A DNA stretch of 15,143 bases from Candidatus Zhuqueibacterota bacterium (lineage in GTDB: Bacteria > KSB1 > UBA2214): assembly GCA_022706175.1 (NCBI GenBank), contig JAKJDB010000015.1, positions 1 through 15,143 of the forward strand. The letters are read 5' to 3'. Made by a program: the position numbers and the translations under genes. The number at the start of each line of letters is the position of its first letter. The first letter of the stretch is position 1. Of the stretch, positions 7,940 through 15,143 are shown piece after piece. The notes beneath the pieces are model-generated. The model did no database searches, was not told the DNA's origin, and worked only from the letters and a program-made list of their open reading frames with translations.

Positions 7940-8377
7940 TCACCTATGTGGTCGCCGGTCGCGAACCACCAGCAGACATTTCGCCTGGTCCGATTGCGAT
8001 AGATCCAGCTCGTATTCAAAGCCCAAGGGCTCCAGCACGCGACGGTAAAGCAGATCGCAATGCTGGCAGTAATCAGAATAGGGCTGAAGATGGCCGGCGG
8101 CGAGCAGGCGTCCTTTGCTCGGACAGGCGCGCATTTCAATACTAAAGCGATTCTGCTCCAGCGTCATGCGAAAATCCGCCGCCTCTTCCGCCAGGGTGTG
8201 GCTCCAGTATTCAAAGCAGCCGGCCAGCCCCTTTTTCGCGGCCAGATCGCGTAGATTGCCAAGAAAGGAATCAGACAGATAGCGCCAAAAGGCGGTCACC
8301 GCCGGCTTGCCGCCTTTTTGCTGCAAAAATTTGAACAGCTCGCTGTAAGCGGGAATAAATTCGGTGCAGGAGATCAT
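7940..8377 (-). CDS. Small cysteine-containing protein B, ATC-hydrolase-like layout
   Basis: A 145-residue soluble protein without signal or membrane segments. The N-terminal half is helical. The C-terminal half has RFSIEMRACP (Cys85-Pro86), YCQHCD (Cys104, Cys107), a GFEYELD stretch and a final Cys134. This order (CP, then C-x-x-C-D, then a late Cys in a beta strand) recalls the L-2-amino-thiazoline-4-carboxylic acid hydrolase-like family; I infer this from memory of the pattern only. The ATG overlaps the stop of the preceding gene in ATGA (8374-8377), and GGGAGG lies seven bases upstream, so it is translationally coupled. It resembles its upstream partner in length and motif order, so the two may form a heteromer. 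A longer start at 8410 is not needed. Function unknown. Confidence 0.75.
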   Translation of the reverse strand: MISCTEFIPAYSELFKFLQQKGGKPAVTAFWRYLSDSFLGNLRDLAAKKGLAGCFEYWSHTLAEEAADFRMTLEQNRFSIEMRACPSKGRLLAAGHLQPYSDYCQHCDLLYRRVLEPLGFEYELDLSQSDQAKCLLVVRDRRPHR

Positions 8378-8847
8378 GCCTTTTCCTCCCGGAAAAATCT
8401 CTGCATGCATCGCCCCTGCCCCGGTTCATAGGTGCAGACCGCGCGATAGCCGGCGGCCCGGCAGATGGCCTCATTGACATGAACCGTTGATTGGCAAAAT
8501 CGCGGGGTGAAAGAGCGGCCGGTTCTGACAAGATGGCTGATGGCCGGGCATTGGTCAACCGTAAGCAGCAAAGCGCCGTTTTCCCAACGAATGGAAAATC
8601 GGCCATCCTCCTGCGTGAACACGGAGATCAGATGCCTCTCCAACGCAGGCAAACCCTCCTGCTTCATTCTGTCGATGAGAGGTGCATAGCAAGCACGGCC
8701 CACCTGCGATAGATACTCGGCGGTCGCCTCCTCGCCATAGGTCTCATCCAGATAACGAATGGCATCAGCCAATGCGCCGTGAAAATCCTTGTGCAGATAG
8801 TCGCGATCCGTCGCCCGTTGATCCATAATAAGGGAATGGTCTGACAT
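8374..8847 (-). CDS. Small cysteine-containing protein A, homologue of its neighbour
   Basis: A 157-residue soluble protein with no signal. The helical N-terminal half contains LDETYGEEATAEYL, and the C-terminal half has GRFSIRW, then CP (Cys100-Pro101), Cys118, Cys129, Cys138 and Cys147. Compared by eye with the next gene product, the shared order is a helical region, a GL or GLP, a RFSI strand, CP, an aromatic-C stretch, a G-Y/F and a late Cys. This suggests a diverged tandem duplication. A metal-binding or hydrolase role is possible but unproven. The ATG at 8845-8847 has its only good GGAG about 17 bases upstream, so initiation may be weak or coupled to the aldolase gene 46 bases before it. 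An internal ATG eight codons in lacks a clear site. Confidence 0.72.
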   Translation of the reverse strand: MSDHSLIMDQRATDRDYLHKDFHGALADAIRYLDETYGEEATAEYLSQVGRACYAPLIDRMKQEGLPALERHLISVFTQEDGRFSIRWENGALLLTVDQCPAISHLVRTGRSFTPRFCQSTVHVNEAICRAAGYRAVCTYEPGQGRCMQRFFREEKA

Positions 8848-8893
8848 AGCGCGCTTTCGAAAAACTCCTTTCGTGAAGTGATGGCCTGCCTGA

Positions 8894-9751
8894 TCACATT
8901 CTTTGCAGAAACGGACTGGTTACCTGGTCGCTGCACAATCCTCTTTGGCTCAGCGTCTTTTTCACCGCATGCACCCAATCGATGGCTAGTTCCGGCCCCA
9001 GCATGTCATCCATTTTTTTGCGAAACTCTTGCTGCAGCTTGAACGTGGAGGGGATATCCCCTTTCAGGGCGGTTTGATACAACGCCACCAGAAGAGGGAT
9101 AAAGCAGGTCCCGCCGCCGGCCACCACGCCGTCGGCGCCCAGCAGCAGACTCACATCATACACCGACTCGTCTCCCTGCAGGATCCGACAGGGGCGCGCG
9201 GCGCCGCGCGGATAACGACGCAACAGCTCTACCACCGAGGGCAGATCACAACTCGAATCCTTGATCGCCGCCACCTGCGGCCGTTTCATGATGTATTCCA
9301 GCGTTTCCAGAGACACCCGGTTGCCGGTGCGGCTCGGCACATTGTAGAACACCAGCGGCGTGGAAAGGTTTTCCGCCAGACGATCGACAAACTCTTTGAT
9401 GCTGTCGCCATGGGGGAACGAAAAGAAATAAGGGGCGGTGGCCACCAGATAATCCGGGCCCAGTTCCTCAAGCTGCTTGCCCATCTCCAGCGTCCTCCGG
9501 GTGGAGACATCCGAGATGGCGGCCAGCACCGGCACGCGGCCGCCGACCTGTTTGACCGCCGTCTGCACAACGATTTTCTTTTGTTCATCCAGCAGAGCCG
9601 GCCCTTCGCCCATGCTGCCGAGGACAAAGATCGCGGAGGCGCCCTGTTCGATGACATGGTCCAACACTCTGCGCAGTCCATCGATGTCCACATTTTCATA
9701 CCGATCCAGCGGCGTCGGCACCGCCGGAATGACTCCGGATAGTTCCTTCAT
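8894..9751 (-). CDS. Dihydrodipicolinate synthase/N-acetylneuraminate lyase family aldolase
   Basis: A 285-residue class I (Schiff-base) aldolase of the DapA/NanA superfamily, a cytoplasmic TIM barrel that makes or breaks a C-C bond next to pyruvate. Visible signatures are GSMGEGP (45-51, the usual G-x-x-G-E), YNVPSRTG with Tyr136, and AAIKDSS with the Schiff-base Lys164. GADGVVAGGG matches the region that follows in the family. Its place beside an HpaI-type aldolase, dehydrogenases and a symporter argues for a 2-keto-3-deoxy sugar acid as substrate, not lysine synthesis; this is inference. The ATG at 9749-9751 is preceded by GAGGAAGAG. It follows the HpaI-type gene by 27 bases. Calling it dapA would be over-specific. 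Confidence 0.92.
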   Translation of the reverse strand: MKELSGVIPAVPTPLDRYENVDIDGLRRVLDHVIEQGASAIFVLGSMGEGPALLDEQKKIVVQTAVKQVGGRVPVLAAISDVSTRRTLEMGKQLEELGPDYLVATAPYFFSFPHGDSIKEFVDRLAENLSTPLVFYNVPSRTGNRVSLETLEYIMKRPQVAAIKDSSCDLPSVVELLRRYPRGAARPCRILQGDESVYDVSLLLGADGVVAGGGTCFIPLLVALYQTALKGDIPSTFKLQQEFRKKMDDMLGPELAIDWVHAVKKTLSQRGLCSDQVTSPFLQRM

Positions 9752-9778
9752 AACTCTTCCTCGATTAAACGTGACTTA

Positions 9779-10561
9779 CTATTTGCTCTCTGAGCGCCGC
9801 GGAAGCGAAGCGGTGATGTTGCGGAAATAATCCACCAGCCCCAGCACATCGGCGCCGATGTTGATGAGCTGAAACCCCATCTCTACGAGCTCCTGGTAAT
9901 CGGCCAGGGTGCCGACGGTGCCTGCCAGCTTGCCGTTGGCTCGGGCCACCTCGACGATGCGCCGGCGCGTCTGTTTGATCATCGGATGGTCGCCCTGTCC
10001 CGGGGCGCCGATGGCGTGGCTGAAATCGCCCGGCCCAAAGAACAGCAGGTCGATGCCCTCCACGCCGGCAATAGCCTCCAGCTCCTCCAGCGGTTCCGGA
10101 TCCTCGATCTGAATGATGACCAGTTTCTCCCTGTTGGATTCCGCCAGATACTGTTTAAAATCGATCATGCAATAGGCGCCGTCCGAATTGCCGCCGTCCA
10201 CCGGCCGTCGGCCGATGGGATTGAACCGAGTCTGCCGGCTGACCTGGCGGGCATCCTCCAGGCTCATCACGTGCGGCACCATAATGGCGTCGGCGTTGGC
10301 TTCAAACGGCCGGATCAGATCGCTGTAAGAGCCGCGCGCAACCCGGACGATGGTGTCCATGCCCACCATGCGGGCGGCACGGATCTGGTTTTCGATGACG
10401 AACCAATCGTTGGGCACATGCTCCATATCCAGCCAGATGCACTCAAAACCGCACAGGCCGGCCAGTTCCACCACGCGCGGATCCGCCAGGTTGGTCTTGA
10501 CGCTGACGACCGCTTCACCGGCGCGCATTTTTTTCAACATGCGATTTTCTTTTACGTGCAT
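9779..10561 (-). CDS. HpcH/HpaI family class II aldolase
   Basis: A 260-residue metal-dependent pyruvate aldolase. Members cleave 2-keto-3-deoxy sugar acids (GarL, RhmA) or 4-hydroxy-2-oxo acids (HpaI) to pyruvate and an aldehyde. Seen here: LDMEH (Glu47, His48 as base), Arg73 in IVRVARG, GRRPVDGG (118-124), IQIEDPEPLEEL with metal ligand Glu153, and FFGPGDFSHAIG with metal ligand Asp179. These match His45, Arg70, Glu149 and Asp175 of E. coli HpaI in order and spacing. The ATG at 10559-10561 has AAGGAG nine bases upstream. An internal ATG at 10540 would shorten the usual N-terminus. A 149-base gap precedes it, and a possible promoter lies there. Together with the next gene this gives two unrelated pyruvate aldolases side by side. 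Exact substrate unknown. Confidence 0.92.
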   Translation of the reverse strand: MHVKENRMLKKMRAGEAVVSVKTNLADPRVVELAGLCGFECIWLDMEHVPNDWFVIENQIRAARMVGMDTIVRVARGSYSDLIRPFEANADAIMVPHVMSLEDARQVSRQTRFNPIGRRPVDGGNSDGAYCMIDFKQYLAESNREKLVIIQIEDPEPLEELEAIAGVEGIDLLFFGPGDFSHAIGAPGQGDHPMIKQTRRRIVEVARANGKLAGTVGTLADYQELVEMGFQLINIGADVLGLVDYFRNITASLPRRSESK

Positions 10562-10601
10562 AAAAAATGGCTCCTTATCCGTTCAGTATGAGTGAATGAC
10601 A

Positions 10602-10630
10602 ATTCTAAAACGCAAAACCAAAGGATTCAG
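10602..10630 (-). promoter_or_regulatory. Possible internal promoter before the HpaI-type aldolase
   Basis: On the minus strand TAGAAT (10607-10602) is a 5-of-6 match to a -10 box. Seventeen bases further upstream is CTGAAT (10630-10625), a poor -35. Initiation would fall near 10595 and give a leader of about 34 bases that keeps the Shine-Dalgarno. The larger gap here (10562-10710) supports a sub-operon start, but the call rests on one good hexamer. Confidence 0.25.
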
Positions 10631-10710
10631 CGACACACCTGACAACTAGAAGGACCAGGCTTTGTGCGACGCGAGCCTCCCCGCCGTCGGCGTGCGCGAT
10701 GAACGAAATC

Positions 10711-11776
10711 TCAGTATCTGCCGTATCGCTCAACCAATTCCGCGAGCATCACAATCCGCTGCCACGACGCATCGGTGGGCACCTGATCGCCCGCAGCCAA
10801 AAACAGCCGCGACGATCGCATGCGGGTATCCAGCCACCGCTTCACCGTGTCGACGAACGCTTGGTCCGTGGCCAGGCTGCCAAAGACCGTAGCCGGTATG
10901 CCGCCGGAAAGAATGAGCCGGTCTCCGGCTTCCCGGCGCGCCGCTTCGGGCGTCAGAGAGAACATCGGCGCCGGCGTGGCGGCATCGATGCAGTCCACCC
11001 CACACTCGTCCAGCAGGCGCAAAAGCCCGCGCATCTCGCCGTCCACATGCACCGCCAGATATTTGCCGCGCTGGTGCAGCCGCCGTGCGAGTTCTGCATA
11101 ATACGCGGAGGTGAACCGTTTGAACAGGGCCGGACTCTGCACCTGAGCGTCGTGGTTATCTCCTACGATCAGAGTTTGAAACGGACCGTCGATGATCTCA
11201 TCCAGCATGCGCAAATTGGTCTCATTGACCACTTGAACAAACTGCTCCACCTCGGCCGGATAATCATAGATCGCCAGAATCGTGTTCTCCACCCCCATAT
11301 AGCGGGAGATGAGATAACCGAGCCCCGAGTAAGATAGAAACGTATAAATAAAACCGAGATCGCCGGCCGCTTCAGCCCAGGCCCGATAGCGATCAAAGCG
11401 CGGCCGCACTCTTCTGCGCTGCAGCGCGTATTGCAGCACCCGCAGATCCGAGAGATCGCGCACCAGCCATTTCCGCACCGGATAGGAATAAGAAGCCGGA
11501 TTGAACACCCGCTCTTCGTCAATGGTGCCCAGAGGCGTGCTGAACCGGGTGTGGAACACCCCCTGGTCATCGGTCCATGCCTGGGACTGAACAATAGATC
11601 GCAGCGCCGCATCGCTGGTGCAGAGCCAGCAGTTGGGACTCTACACCGGTAAAGCCGGTCAAATCAAAGAACACCTGATGGTTTTTTTTGTACCAGTGTG
11701 AAAGGTCCAGCAGCAAAGGGACCTGATCCGGCGTACGGCCCTGGTATACGGCTTGAATTCGTTCTCTGGGTGTCAT
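10711..11776 (-). pseudogene. URO-D-family protein gene interrupted by a +1 frame shift
   Basis: Two pieces in different frames make one protein. The first (11776 to the TGA at 11569-11567) encodes 69 residues beginning MTPRERIQAVYQGRTPDQVP, a typical URO-D-family start. The second continues in the +1 frame to 10711, with TPLGTIDEERVF, HVDGEMRGLLRLL, CIDAATPAPM, LILSGGIP, AAGDQVP and the end LVERYGRY. Total length is 1066 bases, one more than 355 codons, so one extra base (or two missing) explains the break. The +1 frame is closed by a TAG at 11643-11641, which places the shift between about 11567 and 11640. Joined, it would be about 354 residues, normal for these methyltransferase or decarboxylase-like TIM barrels; true heme synthesis is unlikely in this context. 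Causes could be decay, an assembly error, or +1 recoding near CGA-TGA-C. The ATG at 11774-11776 has a weak ribosome site. Confidence 0.8.
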
Positions 11777-11812
11777 GGGATGAACCTGTGGCGTTTTCTC
11801 TTCCAGCGCCGG

Positions 11813-12733
11813 CTACAGCAGCTTGATCTTTTTGCCGCCCTGTTCCAGACTGGTCCGGCCCGCGATGAGCGTTTGGATGATGTTCTCCGTGCGTTCAAAG
11901 GCAAGACGCGGCCTGCCCTCCTGTACCGAACGAATGAATTCCAGCAGATTGGTGCGGAACATGGCGTACCAGTTTTTGAACTCGATCAACCGCCAACCGT
12001 TCCGGCCGAACAGAGACAGCTGAAAAGTCGGCACAATGTCCTGAAACAGATGCAGCGTGGCCACCAGCCCGCTGACCAATTCGACATAGACGATGTCTTT
12101 ATGAACCGCACCCACATGTTGAACAAAGGCCGCCCGTGGATCGTCCAACAGCGCGAACAACCCCTCCAGCATATGGACGCCATACTTGATCCAATCTTTT
12201 TTTGACACTGCAGTGGCCAGTTCAATATCGCCCAGGGCTGCGCTCTCGGTTTTCACCGCTCCGCTTTCCGCCGCATAGCGCATGGAGGAGCAGGACATGA
12301 TGAACTTGCCGCGTTGGTGCTGTTCGCTGAAATAGGCCAAATCCGCGAACGTGGCTGCCAGGGGCTTGTCGATAAACAGCGGCACGCCGGCTTGAATAAA
12401 GGGGCGGGCCATGGCGACATGGTTCTCCGGATCATCCCGAGCCAGCAGAACCGCGTCGACCTGTCCGATCATCGCCTCCGGCTTGTCCACCACCTGATCG
12501 ATGAGCGCGGCGGCGGCGATATGTTCGGCCAGGCTTTTCTCCTGAGCCCAAACGTGGGTCACTTTTGCGCCCGGAATCCCCAGCGTAGGACGGTTGGCCG
12601 CCAGGTAAACCGGAATGCCGGCATATCCGCAGTCCGCCATGATCCGTTCGTTGTATGCGCCGTTGATGATAGCGGACCAGGAATAAGGGTGGCCGTTGCC
12701 GGGGCTCATTCCGATCACTCCAAGCTTCAGCAA
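11813..12733 (-). CDS. Gfo/Idh/MocA-family oxidoreductase
   Basis: A 306-residue NAD(P)-dependent oxidoreductase acting on a sugar or cyclitol derivative, a little short for the family. The N-terminal strand LKLGVIGMSPGNGHPYSW replaces the usual G-x-G-x-x-G loop with a longer GMSPGNGHP version. VDAVLLARDDPENHVAMARP and PLFIDKPLAA (Lys123 of the E/D-K-P motif) follow as expected. A conserved-type His187 lies in KYGVHMLEGLFALL. The C-terminal part is the beta-sheet domain and ends ENIIQTLIAGRTSLEQGGKK, as is common in the family. The start is TTG at 12731-12733, supported by GAGGAGG (12745-12739) five bases upstream; the fold begins at once. It lies 71 bases after the aldo/keto reductase and 36 bases before the URO-D-like gene. 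Substrate unknown. Confidence 0.88.
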   Translation of the reverse strand: MLKLGVIGMSPGNGHPYSWSAIINGAYNERIMADCGYAGIPVYLAANRPTLGIPGAKVTHVWAQEKSLAEHIAAAALIDQVVDKPEAMIGQVDAVLLARDDPENHVAMARPFIQAGVPLFIDKPLAATFADLAYFSEQHQRGKFIMSCSSMRYAAESGAVKTESAALGDIELATAVSKKDWIKYGVHMLEGLFALLDDPRAAFVQHVGAVHKDIVYVELVSGLVATLHLFQDIVPTFQLSLFGRNGWRLIEFKNWYAMFRTNLLEFIRSVQEGRPRLAFERTENIIQTLIAGRTSLEQGGKKIKLL

Positions 12734-12804
12734 AGTCGCCTCCTCATCGATTACATATTGAATACTGATTCATCCTTCAACAACCCGGCCAATTTCTTCA
12801 CCAC

Positions 12805-13758
12805 TCAGCGCAACCATCCCATCCGGTCCCAGACGCGCAGATCGATGAACTCTGGGTCCGGAAAAGAGAGCGCCTGCAGCCGGGCCAACGCCGCTTCATC
12901 GAGATAACTTCCGTCGGCCGTAGTGGCCGCCTGGTAAAGATATTCCGGCCGGTCAATGCCCACCAGAACGGAAGACACCTGGTTAAAAGACAGGGCAAAT
13001 TTGGTCGCCAGCACGGACAGGGTCGGGCTGGTCTCATCGAGAAAATCGTTGTAGCGCTCGCGATGCCGTGCGATCCGCTCCAGCTCTGGGTGCAGATCCC
13101 GGCCCCGGTCGCTGAGCACCCCCTTGAGCAGTACGGACCGCACCATCAGTCCGACTCCGGCCTTCTGCGCTTTGTCGAACAACGCCGCTTGCCGCTGATC
13201 CATCAGGTTGAAAGAAATTTGTATCACATCCCACACACCTTTGTCTATGGCCAGGTCGGTCTCCGCCACCGAATAGGTCGAAACCCCGGTGGCGCGAATG
13301 ACGCCTTTATCGCGGAGCTCCGCGAACGTCTCACTGACGGATTCTAGACTCAAGGTAACGAGATCGGCGTTGTGCAGCATCAGCACGTCGATATAATCCG
13401 TCCGCAGGGCGGCGAGGCTCTCCTGCAGCGAGCGCCGGATGGCCGCGGAGGCGCCCGCCTTCACACAGCCGCTGTCCGTTGAACCGGGCAGGCTGCATTT
13501 GGAGCAGAGGATGACCTGCTCCCTCCGGTCTTTGAACGCCCGGCCCATGATCTCTTCACTTCTGCCGTACGCCCGAGCGGTATCGAAAAAAGTGATGCCC
13601 AACTCCAACGCCAAATGCAAAAGATGAACCTAGTCGGCGTCGCTCGGCATATCGGCCGGTGTGTGCACGCCGATGCCGTACGGCATTCCGATCTCCACAC
13701 CGCCGAAGGCAATTTCAGAAACCGATAGGTTGGTTCGCCCAAGTGGTCTCTGTTTCAT
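12805..13758 (-). pseudogene. Aldo/keto reductase gene with an in-frame amber codon at position 43
   Basis: One reading frame of 318 codons encodes a complete aldo/keto reductase except for a TAG at 13632-13630. Before it is MKQRPLGRTNLSVSEIAFGG and HTPADMPSDAD; after it VHLLHLALELGITFFDTARA. All catalytic residues are present if read through: Asp59, Tyr64 (AYGRSEE), Lys87 (ILCSKC) and His129 (VLMLHNAD). Family members usually carry Glu, Gln or Lys at such a helix position, so one base change (for example GAG or CAG to TAG) explains it. The ATG at 13756-13758 follows AGAAGGA closely. Restart inside the gene (TTG at 13620-13618) would lose the first barrel strand. Possible causes are a recent nonsense mutation, a sequence error, or amber suppression. 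It lies 31 bases after the symporter gene, in the same direction. Confidence 0.85.
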
Positions 13759-13789
13759 GGCATCCTTCTGTTCTTGACAGACCGTTTTC

Positions 13790-15143
13790 TCACAGCGGCC
13801 TGGCCTTTTCATTCTTGAAAAAGAAAACTCCGAGCAGCCAACAGGCCGCTACGCCGGCGATGAACGAGACGGGTATAATCCACAAGAAAGAGATGGTGAC
13901 GGAAAACAGCTCTTGGGCATAGCTGATCAACGCCGCCGTCGCACCGCTGAACAGCGTCCCGATGAAAACAGCCATCGGCTTGGCGCGCGGGATGAACATG
14001 GCCATGAAGAAAGGCACGAACAGCGGTGCGGTGAGCAGATTGATGGTTTTATAGGTCATCTCCAGCAGATTGCCCTTGATATAACCGATCCCCAAGCTTG
14101 TTAGTACCACCACCAGACCGACGAGCACAGAGATCCATTTGGCCAGCATCAGCTGTTTCCCTTCATCCATCGGCTGACGGCGAAATACCAACACAAAATC
14201 TTTGATGATCACCAGACAGGAAGAGTTGATGCCCGATGACAGGCTGGACATGGCGGCGGCAAACAGGGCGGCCAGCACTAATCCGGACATCCCGACCGGC
14301 AGACCTGCCACGATAAAATGGGGAAACAACTTGTCCGCCGCACTGGTCAGGGTATGGCCCGATGGAATGAGCACACTGTTCTTTTGATAAAACGCCATGA
14401 CCGCCAATCCCAGAGCCGCCAGCAGCACGAACACAAGGACATTGGAGATAATATGACTGAGGTACATCCTCTGTGCCGCTTTTGTGTCGCGCGTCGCCAG
14501 ATAGCGCTGAATGGCCATCTGATCAGAGCCGGCAGTACACACGTGCCAGCCGAACATGGACAGACTGGCGGTCAAAAAACTGACACGGGTTTGAGTGTCA
14601 AAGAAAACCCAATCCTGCCAGTGCTCCGGCCATTGGGTGGGAATGACGGCGGAGACGCCGCCCAAATCGTAAATAATAATCAGAATGGCCAGAATCGAGC
14701 CGCCGAACAGCACAAAGGTCTGGACCACATCGGTCAACACCACGCCGCGCAGTCCGCCGAACGACGTGTAGGTGATGGTGATCACACCCATGAGGAGACT
14801 GATCCACCGGGCGGTTTCCCCCGGCCACCCCATGATCGGCACGATCACTTTATCCGCCATCATGTAAATGATCACCGCCATCCAGACCAAACGCATGATC
14901 AGAAAATAGATGGAGGCCAACAGCCGGTTTTTCAATCCCAACCTTAGCTCCAGCAATTCATAGGCGCTGGAGATTTTCAATTTCATGATATAAGGTATGA
15001 AAAAAAACGCCACGATAAGGTAAATAAAAGGAAAGGCGGCCAGAAAAGACCACATCATCGGTCCGTTTTTCACCATTTCACCGGGCATGGATAAATAGGA
15101 GACGGTGCTGAACATGGTGGCGAAAAAAGAGAGGCCCACGCGC
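13790..15143 (-). CDS. Sodium:solute symporter (SSS family), N-terminus cut by window edge
   Basis: About 450 residues of an inner-membrane Na+-coupled transporter, open to the window edge. The missing part should be the first helix and part of the second. SSS signatures are GLSFFATMFSTVSYLSMPGE near the visible start, SFGGLRGVVLTDVVQTFVLF, SDQMAIQRYLATRDTKAAQ, and AALFAAAMSSLSSGINSS, which carries the paired Ser residues of the Na2-site helix. About twelve hydrophobic helices follow one another and the protein ends NEKARPL. It resembles sugar, sialic acid or carboxylate carriers of the family; substrate cannot be told. It is the most upstream visible gene of the minus cluster and is likely its uptake system. 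The GTG at 15137-15139 is not considered the true start. Confidence 0.93.
   Translation of the reverse strand, partial: RVGLSFFATMFSTVSYLSMPGEMVKNGPMMWSFLAAFPFIYLIVAFFFIPYIMKLKISSAYELLELRLGLKNRLLASIYFLIMRLVWMAVIIYMMADKVIVPIMGWPGETARWISLLMGVITITYTSFGGLRGVVLTDVVQTFVLFGGSILAILIIIYDLGGVSAVIPTQWPEHWQDWVFFDTQTRVSFLTASLSMFGWHVCTAGSDQMAIQRYLATRDTKAAQRMYLSHIISNVLVFVLLAALGLAVMAFYQKNSVLIPSGHTLTSAADKLFPHFIVAGLPVGMSGLVLAALFAAAMSSLSSGINSSCLVIIKDFVLVFRRQPMDEGKQLMLAKWISVLVGLVVVLTSLGIGYIKGNLLEMTYKTINLLTAPLFVPFFMAMFIPRAKPMAVFIGTLFSGATAALISYAQELFSVTISFLWIIPVSFIAGVAACWLLGVFFFKNEKARPL

Noticed and set aside
7867..8139. N-terminal extension of the SDR frame
   Set aside because: Runs through the neighbouring coding gene; the Rossmann motif and GGAG site define the start at 7866.
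11169..11612. Minus-strand frame of 147 codons inside the URO-D-like gene
   Set aside because: Third-frame shadow; lacks the family motifs that lie in the other two frames.
13630..13632. Pyrrolysine at the amber codon of the aldo/keto reductase
   Set aside because: No pyl genes in view, the enzyme family is not known to use pyrrolysine, and no downstream signal was found; a point mutation or error is simpler.
14318..14947. Plus-strand frame of 209 codons opposite the symporter
   Set aside because: His/Gln-rich antisense shadow of a membrane protein gene.

Overview
The window looks like an accessory catabolic region from an uncultured, moderately GC-rich bacterium with dense genes, short gaps and occasional GTG/TTG starts. 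Lineage cannot be fixed from sequence alone. The mix of a glycoside-hydrolase-like secreted protein, a beta-propeller sensor kinase with an NtrC-type regulator, and a sugar-acid cluster containing URO-D-like, Gfo/Idh and aldolase genes would fit FCB-type or similar candidate phyla; that is a guess. No RNA genes, insertion sequences, CRISPR arrays or origins were seen, and no gap between genes exceeds about 170 bases.

Left half, plus strand (1-7071): a tail of an upstream gene, a secreted or lipid-anchored TIM-barrel glycoside-hydrolase-like protein (105-2288), a membrane histidine kinase whose extracytoplasmic half carries FG-GAP/VCBS-like D-x-[DN]-x-[DN]-G repeats (2327-4843), a sigma-54-dependent NtrC-family response regulator (4995-6371, possibly starting at 4950), and a small five-helix membrane protein of unknown family (6541-7071). 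The kinase and regulator form a two-component system that may sense a carbohydrate or cell-surface state linked to the hydrolase. Imperfect inverted repeats lie in the gaps before and after the regulator gene.

Right half, minus strand (7090-15143), read right to left: a sodium:solute symporter (cut by the window edge), an aldo/keto reductase, a Gfo/Idh/MocA oxidoreductase, a URO-D-family protein, an HpcH/HpaI aldolase, a DapA/NanA-type aldolase, two small tandem cysteine-containing proteins that resemble each other, and an SDR dehydrogenase. Order, common strand and short gaps suggest one operon or two sub-operons for uptake, oxidation and retro-aldol cleavage of a sugar or sugar acid. The two halves converge with an 18-base gap.

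The most notable observations are two lesions in neighbouring genes: an in-frame amber codon (codon 43) in the aldo/keto reductase and a +1 frame shift in the URO-D-family gene. They may mark decay, assembly errors or, less likely, recoding. The second notable point is the translationally coupled pair of small paralogous proteins, with a CP motif and spaced cysteines resembling the ATC-hydrolase-like layout, set inside the sugar-acid cluster.
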